Source: an uncultured Crocinitomix sp.
GTDB taxonomy: Bacteria > Bacteroidota > Bacteroidia > Flavobacteriales_D > Crocinitomicaceae
Assembly (NCBI GenBank): GCA_905478225.1
Contig: CAJQHR010000005.1
Span: 1 to 64,000, forward strand
DNA: 64,000 nt
Reading direction: 5' to 3'
Below are positions 57,807-64,000 of this stretch, in pieces (positions within the stretch are counted from its first letter, which is position 1; each line of letters begins with the position of its first letter). The notes beneath the pieces were generated by a model. That model was not told where the DNA came from, did not search any database, and saw nothing but the letters and a program-made list of their open reading frames with translations. Made by a program: the position numbers and the translations under genes.

Positions 57807-57821
57807 TCCGCTTCCCTTTCG

Positions 57822-58232
57822 TTAGTTATTCTTAAATACCAAAACTGGATTCCATTCGTTCTTTTTAGCCAATGCAATCACTTTAAATACATATTGATAA
57901 TCCGCATCTTGATCTCCTGATATTTTAATTTTATTATTCCCTTGCAAATCTTCATCCATTTTTTGTATGATCAAGGGTTCTATTTCCTCGAACGTGTACA
58001 AAACTTCTTGTGCTTCTTGGAAATTATAAAGGTTATTTGGTGTTATTCCAACATGGACTTCAGGTTGAGAATTTTCCACCGCAATACTGTCTGAATTCGG
58101 CAAATTCACATTAATACCAGGAGAAGTCATTGTACTCATGATGATGAAAAAGATCAGCATTAAGAATACAAGGTCAGTCATTGAAGACATTCCTCCTTCA
58201 GCTTTTACTCTATTTCTTCTTCCTAAATTCAT
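57822..58232 (-). CDS. exbD: Biopolymer transporter ExbD/TolR
   Basis: ExbD is the proton-channel partner of ExbB. The product is 136 aa: basic N-terminus MNLGRRNRVKAEGGMSSMTD, one helix LVFLMLIFFIIMSTM whose preceding Asp is the proton-carrying residue, then a periplasmic domain with NLPNSDSIAVENSQPEVHVG and KIKISGDQDADYQYVFKVIA. It lies between exbB and tonB with 20-bp and 15-bp gaps. Confidence 0.94.
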   Translation of the reverse strand: MNLGRRNRVKAEGGMSSMTDLVFLMLIFFIIMSTMTSPGINVNLPNSDSIAVENSQPEVHVGITPNNLYNFQEAQEVLYTFEEIEPLIIQKMDEDLQGNNKIKISGDQDADYQYVFKVIALAKKNEWNPVLVFKNN

Positions 58233-58252
58233 CTTTCTAATTTACGGTACAA

Positions 58253-58960
58253 CTATTTACCCGGTTCGTTCAATAAATCTAAAAATTCAATTGAAGCACC
58301 TTCCATTGTGTGGATTACTTTATCCACTTTAGCCACTAAATAATTGTAAGCACTATAAGCAATAATACCCACAACCAAACCAGCAACGGTAGTTACCATA
58401 GCCTCCATAATACCTCCTGAAATAGTTGAAATTTCTAAGGTTTTTTCAAATTTCAAAGCGTGGAATGTTTTTACCATACCCAATGTTGTTCCTAAGAACC
58501 CTATCATTGGAGCAACACCTGCAGCAGTAGCCAAGAAACTCAATCTTTTTTCCAACTGATAAATTTCTAATTTACCAACGTTCTCAATTGAACTAACGAT
58601 ATCACGCATTGGTTTCCCAATTCTTGAGATTCCTTTTTCTACCATTCTAGCAGCAGGGTTATTTGTTTGCGCACATAAAGCACGGGCTGCATCTACTTTA
58701 CCTTCCATCAAATAACTTTTCACTTGTACCATGAAATCTCTTTCATCTTTCAGTGATTTATTGACAGACAATAGACGCTCAACAAAAATATAGATGGTGA
58801 GAACAGACAAAATAGCCAATGGAATCATAGCCCAACCACCGTCCATCACTAATTCCCAAACAGGAATTTCCTTTGTTCCCTCTTGGATGCCTGCAGCAAC
58901 CTGTGTGCTATCTGCAACACCTAAATCCGTCGCTTGAAGTAATAAAGCTAATGCGCTCAT
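58253..58960 (-). CDS. exbB: MotA/TolQ/ExbB proton channel protein
   Basis: ExbB forms the pentameric inner-membrane channel that powers TonB. The product is 235 aa with three helices: WAMIPLAILSVLTIYIFVER, LSFLATAAGVAPMIGFLGTT, and MEAMVTTVAGLVVGIIAYSA. The motif APMIGFLGTTLGMVKTF is diagnostic. It is the first gene of exbB-exbD-tonB-folC. Unusually it has an N-terminal stretch of about 30 residues before the first helix. Confidence 0.95.
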   Translation of the reverse strand: MSALALLLQATDLGVADSTQVAAGIQEGTKEIPVWELVMDGGWAMIPLAILSVLTIYIFVERLLSVNKSLKDERDFMVQVKSYLMEGKVDAARALCAQTNNPAARMVEKGISRIGKPMRDIVSSIENVGKLEIYQLEKRLSFLATAAGVAPMIGFLGTTLGMVKTFHALKFEKTLEISTISGGIMEAMVTTVAGLVVGIIAYSAYNYLVAKVDKVIHTMEGASIEFLDLLNEPGK

Positions 58961-59006
58961 ATTCTGTTTCTTTTTAAGTTATATTAACGAGACAAATCGT
59001 TTTTTG

Positions 59007-60497
59007 TTACACCGAAAACATTAAGTAGTAGGTGATTGCTCCAGCAAAATACCCTACAATTGCATACAGTGAAATCTTTTTAATGTACCATCCAAAACTT
59101 ATTTTCTCTAATCCCATTACTGCAACACCTGCCGCAGAACCAATGATTAAAGCACTACCACCAGTTCCAGCACAGTAGGCCAAGAACTGCCAAAACATTC
59201 CGTTTGCAGCAAAGTCACCAGTCCCTGTAATCGGATACATACCTTGTGCCGCAGCAACCAAAGGAACGTTATCCACAATTGCTGACAATAATCCAATCGA
59301 AACATTGATTGAATAGATGTTTTGGTTAAACGTATTATCCAAGAAATGTGCCACTTGCACCAAATGCCCTACTTCTTGCAGCGCAGCTACAGCCATTAAA
59401 ATTCCTAAAAAGAATAATACACTCGCCGTATCAATTTTTTGAAGTACCGAAACCACTGTTAATCCTTTTTTGCTTGCGCTATCCTTTTTAGAGATCAATA
59501 TTTCAGTAATCAACCATAAGACCCCTAAACTTAGCATCATACCTGTAAATGGAGGTAAATGAGTAACCGTTTTAAATACCGGAACAAACAAAAGCCCACA
59601 AAGTCCTAGAATGAATACAAACGTCTTTTCCCAATTTTCAGGAGTAGAGTTCTCATGACCGAAAGAAATTACTTTTTCGGGTCTTTTAACACTTCCCTTT
59701 ACAAAGAAAGAAGCCAAAACAAGTGGCACGATCATAGCCACTAAAGAAGGGATGATTAGATTTACGATAATTATACCTGTACTTGGGATTTGCCCATTGT
59801 TCCATAACATAGTTGTGGTAACATCTCCTATTGGAGACCAAGCGCCCCCTGCATTGGCAGCAATAATTATGAAACCGCCAAAGAGCCATTTCACTTTCTT
59901 GTCATCTATCAGCTTCCTGATCACCGATATCATTACAATCGAAGTCGTTAAATTGTCCAGGGCGGCGGACATGAAAAAGGTGAGCACACAAATGACCCAG
60001 AGTAGTTTAACTTTATTTGTAGTTGTTATTCGATTCGTTATGACGGAAAATCCATCATAGGCATCAATCAGCTCTACAATTGTCATTGCTCCGAGTAGGA
60101 AGAACAAGATCCCCGCAATATCGAATAAATGATGTGTTAAACCATGCTCCACAAAGTGGTGCACATATTCATCAGTTTCTTCAACAGGAATTCTCTCTCT
60201 TCCCTCATACTGCTCAGGGTGTTTAAACACTTCTTCTCTGTATTCCTCTTCTTCATGCTCCAAATAATCTACAAAGGCTTCGTTCCTATCTTTGAGTTCC
60301 TTATCCTTCATTAATTGATTTACAGATTGCTCGGTATCAACTTTTAGATGCTCTGCCGGCCAGATTGCATACAATCCCCAACAAACCATTCCAATTACTA
60401 AGGCCGAAGCTGCTTTATCAACTTTAATATTATGTTCTAAGGCAATTGCTAAATATCCAACAATGAATATTATTACCATTAAATACTCTATTCCCAT
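59007..60497 (-). CDS. nhaD: Na+/H+ antiporter NhaD
   Basis: NhaD exports sodium in exchange for protons across the inner membrane and suits a marine or saline life. The product is 496 aa with about 12 helices. Diagnostic blocks are GILFFLLGAMTIVELIDAYD, AALDNLTTSIVMISVIRKL, ANAGGAWSPIGDVTTTMLW and SAIVDNVPLVAAAQGMYP. A strongly charged stretch at about 50-125 (KDKELKDRNEAFVDYLEHEE, EEYREEVFKHPEQYEGRER) lies between the second and third helices and seems longer than in NhaD proteins I recall. It lies between exbB and a dehydrogenase gene. Confidence 0.95.
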   Translation of the reverse strand: MGIEYLMVIIFIVGYLAIALEHNIKVDKAASALVIGMVCWGLYAIWPAEHLKVDTEQSVNQLMKDKELKDRNEAFVDYLEHEEEEYREEVFKHPEQYEGRERIPVEETDEYVHHFVEHGLTHHLFDIAGILFFLLGAMTIVELIDAYDGFSVITNRITTTNKVKLLWVICVLTFFMSAALDNLTTSIVMISVIRKLIDDKKVKWLFGGFIIIAANAGGAWSPIGDVTTTMLWNNGQIPSTGIIIVNLIIPSLVAMIVPLVLASFFVKGSVKRPEKVISFGHENSTPENWEKTFVFILGLCGLLFVPVFKTVTHLPPFTGMMLSLGVLWLITEILISKKDSASKKGLTVVSVLQKIDTASVLFFLGILMAVAALQEVGHLVQVAHFLDNTFNQNIYSINVSIGLLSAIVDNVPLVAAAQGMYPITGTGDFAANGMFWQFLAYCAGTGGSALIIGSAAGVAVMGLEKISFGWYIKKISLYAIVGYFAGAITYYLMFSV

Positions 60498-60500
60498 AAC

Positions 60501-61730
60501 TTAGACTAATTTGTTTAATGCAGTTTCAAATGCAGTTTTCGCAATATTTACTTTACTTGGGTTTACTTTATTCGCAGCAATTAGTGACTCTTTAATCGTA
60601 TTCGAAGTATCCTCGAATATATTTTTATCTGTTAACTCATCGAGATCGCTACTCATGAGGTATGCGAAAACTCTTGCCATTCCACAGTTTGAAATAAAAT
60701 CAGGAATTACTGAAATTTTTTCATCTGTATAATCAGCAATTGGTCCAAAGAAAATTTCTTTGTCTGCAAAAGGAACATTTGCTCCTGACGAAATTACTTC
60801 CACACCTCCACTGATCATTCTTTCGACTTGATCTTGAGTGATCATTCGAGAACCAGCACATGGAATAAATACATCAGCAGGAACATCCCAAATTTTAGCA
60901 TTTACTTCATCATATGAAAGCATATTTGGAGCGTTCAATTGGTTTCCATTTTTGTTTAAAAATAGTTCACGAATTTCTTCCAATGAAAAGCCCTCGGCAT
61001 TAATTAAACCACCAACACGGTCAATTATACCAACAATTTTTGCTCCATGCTTCGCTAGATAATAAGCCCCAGCTGAACCAACATTCCCCCAACCTTGAAC
61101 AATTACTTTTTTTCCAACAATAGATTCGTTCCAGATATTGTAATGGTGAAAAATAGATTCACTTACACCGTAACCTGTAATCATATCAGCAATTACATAT
61201 TTACGCGCAACGCTTGGTGAGAATTTATCATCCTCTATTACTTTTAATACACCTTGGCGCAATTGTCCAATTCTATTAATTTTTTGAGCTTCTCTCGGTT
61301 GAAAATGTCCGTTAAAAACACCTTCTTGCGGATGCCAGACTCCACAATCTTCAGTAATTGGAATTACTTCATGAATTTCATCTACGTTTAAATCACCACC
61401 CGTTCCGTAATAATGTTTTAACAATGGAGTTACGGCAGCATACCAACGTCTTAGAACGCCCTCTTTTCTTGAATCCAATGGGTCGAAATTAATTCCCGAT
61501 TTTGCACCACCGATTTGTGGTCCTGCAACAGTAAATTTCACCTCCATGGTTTTAGCCAAAGATTCGACTTCGCGTTTATCTAAACCCTTTCTCATTCTGG
61601 TTCCACCGCCAGCGGCTCCACCTCTTAAAGAATTTATAACAACCCAGCCCTCTGCTTCGGTTTCTGCGTCCATCCATTCGAAAACAATTTCTGGTCGCTT
61701 GTTCTCAAACTTCTCTAATAGTTCAATCAT
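60501..61730 (-). CDS. Glu/Leu/Phe/Val dehydrogenase family enzyme
   Basis: The enzyme deaminates an amino acid to its 2-oxo acid with NAD(P). The product is 409 aa. The dimerisation/substrate domain has RGGAAGGGTRMRKGLDKREV, MEVKFTVAGPQIGGAKSGIN (with the catalytic lysine region) and GTGGDLNVDEIHEV. The Rossmann part has VIVQGWGNVGSAGAYYLAKHG, read as VQGWGNVGSAGAYYLAKHG. A start at the ATG at 61730 is well supported. Whether glutamate or a branched-chain amino acid is the substrate is not decided by sequence alone. nhaD starts 4 bp after its stop, so both are probably co-transcribed. Confidence 0.93.
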   Translation of the reverse strand: MIELLEKFENKRPEIVFEWMDAETEAEGWVVINSLRGGAAGGGTRMRKGLDKREVESLAKTMEVKFTVAGPQIGGAKSGINFDPLDSRKEGVLRRWYAAVTPLLKHYYGTGGDLNVDEIHEVIPITEDCGVWHPQEGVFNGHFQPREAQKINRIGQLRQGVLKVIEDDKFSPSVARKYVIADMITGYGVSESIFHHYNIWNESIVGKKVIVQGWGNVGSAGAYYLAKHGAKIVGIIDRVGGLINAEGFSLEEIRELFLNKNGNQLNAPNMLSYDEVNAKIWDVPADVFIPCAGSRMITQDQVERMISGGVEVISSGANVPFADKEIFFGPIADYTDEKISVIPDFISNCGMARVFAYLMSSDLDELTDKNIFEDTSNTIKESLIAANKVNPSKVNIAKTAFETALNKLV

Positions 61731-61819
61731 GAAAAAGACTTTTTTAAAACCGCAAAATTAATAAAGATTTTCACTTTTAGATTTGAATGCAAGAAAGATT
61801 TAGAAGAGTTATAAACGTT

Positions 61820-62914
61820 CTACGGATAAGTTATAAATCCGCCAGTAGAATCGCAAGCAGCACCAGTCACAGATTTAAACGTATTTACTTCACCTAGAAC
61901 GTTTAGCAATCCAAGGAATGCGAAAATTAAAGCTTCTTTAAAATCTATAATTTCAGCAGTTGGAATAATTATTTCAGCATTTGTTCGCGCATGAATGGAA
62001 TCAATCAAAAATGAGTTGTAAGTTCCTCCTCCAGTTACTAAAACTGTTTTAATTTTATTTTGATTCAAAACGGTAGCAATTTGATTTGCTTCATGCTGCA
62101 CAATTGTGTGCAAAATATCCGGTAATTCATGCTGATCACTTAAAAAGGAATAAACAATCGGATAAAACTTCTCATTCAACCATTCTACTGCTAGGGATTT
62201 TGGAGGATTAATAGAATAATAATCTAAGAGATCAAGTTGTGCTAATAGATCAGGGATAGGTTTTCCAGATTTTGCAAGAACGCCACTTTCATCATATTCT
62301 TTCTGATAACTCTGGCGCATTATTTTATTCAGAGGTAAATTACAAGGTGCAATGTCAAATGCAATTCTTTTCGTATTGATTTGATAACTGATATTTGCAA
62401 TGCCGCCCATATTCAAACAAGCGTCAAACTCTGAAAACAGAAAAGCATCTCCAACAGGCACTAGTGGAGCGCCTTGACCACCCAATTGCACATCTTTAAT
62501 TCTAAAATTATTGACAACTGGCTTTTTGGTAAGTTTCGCAATTGCATCTCCATCTCCAATTTGAACCGTTATACCTTTTTCTGGTTCGTGAAAGACAGTA
62601 TGGCCGTGAGAAGCAATTAAATCTACCTCATCAAAAATTCCATTTTCCTCCATAAAAATAAAAGCCTCGTTCCCCAAAAAAGAACCATAATCAACCTCTA
62701 ATTGCTGTAATTTATCTTGACTTATTAAGAACGCACCATTTAACCGATCGCGCCAATCAGCCGAATATGCTAGACCTTTGGTTGCTTTTATAAGAAAATT
62801 CCACGCTCCGTTATTCTGATCAAATTCCACAAAACACAAATCCAAACCGTCTAGCGAAGTTCCTGACATTAAGCCAATCACCCTTACCTTTTTCAAACTT
62901 TTAAAAGACGCCAT
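61820..62914 (-). CDS. anmK: Anhydro-N-acetylmuramic acid kinase
   Basis: AnmK phosphorylates and opens 1,6-anhydroMurNAc, recycling cell-wall fragments. The product is 364 aa, the family length. Motifs: VIGLMSGTSLDGLDLCFVEF, LIASHGHTVFHEPEKGITVQ, NLGGIAN-like CLNMGGIANISY, then FDIAPCNLPLNKI in place of the usual FDTGPGN, and VLVTGGGTYNSFLID. It lies between the dehydrogenase (same strand) and an acyl-CoA dehydrogenase (divergent). Confidence 0.95.
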   Translation of the reverse strand: MASFKSLKKVRVIGLMSGTSLDGLDLCFVEFDQNNGAWNFLIKATKGLAYSADWRDRLNGAFLISQDKLQQLEVDYGSFLGNEAFIFMEENGIFDEVDLIASHGHTVFHEPEKGITVQIGDGDAIAKLTKKPVVNNFRIKDVQLGGQGAPLVPVGDAFLFSEFDACLNMGGIANISYQINTKRIAFDIAPCNLPLNKIMRQSYQKEYDESGVLAKSGKPIPDLLAQLDLLDYYSINPPKSLAVEWLNEKFYPIVYSFLSDQHELPDILHTIVQHEANQIATVLNQNKIKTVLVTGGGTYNSFLIDSIHARTNAEIIIPTAEIIDFKEALIFAFLGLLNVLGEVNTFKSVTGAACDSTGGFITYP

Positions 62915-63024
62915 AGTAATGCTAAATTATTGCTAAATTTGTACCCGATTTCAAATCTATTTGGTGAAAACGATCTAGAATGAAATCTTGAACAAGATAA
63001 ATATTTATTTCAAAGTTAAACGTA

Positions 63025-64000
63025 ATGGATTTTAGATATACGGAAGAGCAAATGGCGGTGAGAGATGCTGCAAGAGATTTCGCACGTAACGTGCTTAAAC
63101 CTGGTGTAATCGATAGAGATATACATGCTAAATTTCCTGTGGAGGAAGCAAAACAATTAGGTGAGCTAGGATTTTTAGGAATGATGGTTGACCCAAAATA
63201 CGGCGGGGGTGGAATGGATTCTGTATCCTACGTATTGGCAGTGGAAGAAATTTCCAAGATAGATGCATCCATGGCGGTATGTATGTCAGTTTGTAATTCA
63301 CTTGTATGTTGGGGATTGGAAACTTTTGGAACGGAAGAACAGAAACAAAAATATTTAACACCAATTGCACGCGGAGAAAAAATTGGAGCGTTCTGTCTTT
63401 CTGAGCCAGAAGCTGGGTCTGATGCAACTTCTCAGCAAACTTCGGCAATTGATCAAGGCGACCATTACTTATTAAACGGAACAAAAAACTGGATTACGAA
63501 TGGTAGCTCAGCTTCTATTTATATTGTTATTGCACAAACGGATAGAGAAAAAGGACATAGAGGAATCAATGCTTTAATCATTGAGCGTGGAATGGATGGT
63601 TTTATCGTTGGTGAAAAAGAGGATAAAATGGGAATCAGAGGATCTGATACGCACACCTTAATCTTTAATGACGTTAAAGTACCAAAGGAAAATAGAATTG
63701 GTGATGAAGGTTTCGGGTTTAAATTCGCTATGAAAACACTAGGCGGTGGAAGAATTGGAATTGCATCACAAGCTATGGGAATTGCTGCAGGAGCTTTAGA
63801 GTTAGCAATAGCATACTCTAAAGAGCGTAAAACATTTGGGAAAGAAATTTACAAACACCAAGGCATTGCCTTTAAATTAGCCGACATGGCCACACAAGTT
63901 CACGCTGCACGATTAATGTGTTTAAATGCTGCTTCGCTTAAGGATCAGGGTGAAGAATACACAGAAGAAGCTGCAATGGCAAAACTGTATGCTTCGGAAA
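63025..64000 (+). CDS. Acyl-CoA dehydrogenase (partial at right edge)
   Basis: These flavoenzymes oxidise acyl-CoA at the alpha-beta bond in fatty-acid or amino-acid breakdown. I start at the ATG at 63025 (MDFRYTEEQMAVRDAARDFA); 325 codons are in the window and the family is about 380 aa long. The signature GAFCLSEPEAGSDATSQQTS (FAD/substrate loop) and NGTKNWITNGSSASIYIVIA are present, then GIRGSDTHTLIFNDVKVPKE and GGGRIGIASQAMGIAAGALE. The catalytic Glu expected near residue 365 lies outside the window. The sequence fits short-chain (butyryl-type) members. Divergent from anmK. Confidence 0.95.
   Translation, partial: MDFRYTEEQMAVRDAARDFARNVLKPGVIDRDIHAKFPVEEAKQLGELGFLGMMVDPKYGGGGMDSVSYVLAVEEISKIDASMAVCMSVCNSLVCWGLETFGTEEQKQKYLTPIARGEKIGAFCLSEPEAGSDATSQQTSAIDQGDHYLLNGTKNWITNGSSASIYIVIAQTDREKGHRGINALIIERGMDGFIVGEKEDKMGIRGSDTHTLIFNDVKVPKENRIGDEGFGFKFAMKTLGGGRIGIASQAMGIAAGALELAIAYSKERKTFGKEIYKHQGIAFKLADMATQVHAARLMCLNAASLKDQGEEYTEEAAMAKLYASE

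Overview
The window comes from a low-GC Bacteroidetes genome, most likely order Flavobacteriales and perhaps close to Crocinitomicaceae/Fluviicola. Four things point there: type IX secretion (T9SS) and gliding genes (porU, porV, a PorP/SprF-like gene, gldJ), secreted proteins with T9SS C-terminal sorting domains, promoters of the Bacteroidetes TAnnTTTG type, and the order rpsL...rpoA-rplQ / carA-eno. Species-level placement is inference.

1-5.4 kb: a disrupted propeller-sensor gene, then enolase (eno) and carA, a lone outer-membrane porin-like gene, and a 55-codon remnant of a different outer-membrane protein. 5.4-23 kb: one long minus-strand run of 32 ribosomal-protein and core genes (rpsL, rpsG, fusA, S10-spc-alpha order, secY, infA, rpmJ, rpoA, rplQ) under a clear promoter at 23056-23085. 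rpmJ and rpmD are short but present. rplQ sits apart behind a 354-bp spacer with its own candidate promoter. 23-31 kb: uvrD/pcrA, a large propeller/histidine-kinase sensor and, divergently, pbpC.

31.5-49 kb is the most unusual part. On the minus strand lie an intact porU, a second porU cut in two by about 1.46 kb of foreign DNA and also frameshifted, an intact porV overlapping ispF, a second porV with a frameshift and a stop, and a third, half-length porV with a frameshifted signal peptide. The DNA inside the second porU carries its own T9SS cargo gene, whose stop codon runs into an attC-like palindrome. A PorP/SprF-like gene and gldJ are divergent from intact porU. PorU is the T9SS sortase, PorV the shuttle that brings cargo to it, and GldJ a lipoprotein needed for gliding and secretion. 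The region therefore holds one working set of T9SS attachment genes plus decaying paralogues.

49-55 kb: a DUF4139 protein, a PlsC-type acyltransferase, a large T9SS cargo protein, a small lipoprotein and moaA. 55.1-55.8 kb is a scar: a perfect 36-bp inverted repeat, the C-terminal remnant of a probable serine recombinase, and tRNA-Val(UAC) with its own promoter and terminator. 55.8-64 kb: folC, tonB, exbD, exbB (an energy-transduction operon), the Na+/H+ antiporter nhaD, a Glu/Leu/Phe/Val dehydrogenase, anmK, and the start of an acyl-CoA dehydrogenase that runs off the right edge.

No rRNA, CRISPR array or intact transposase was seen. All family assignments rest on reading the translated sequence; no database search was run.
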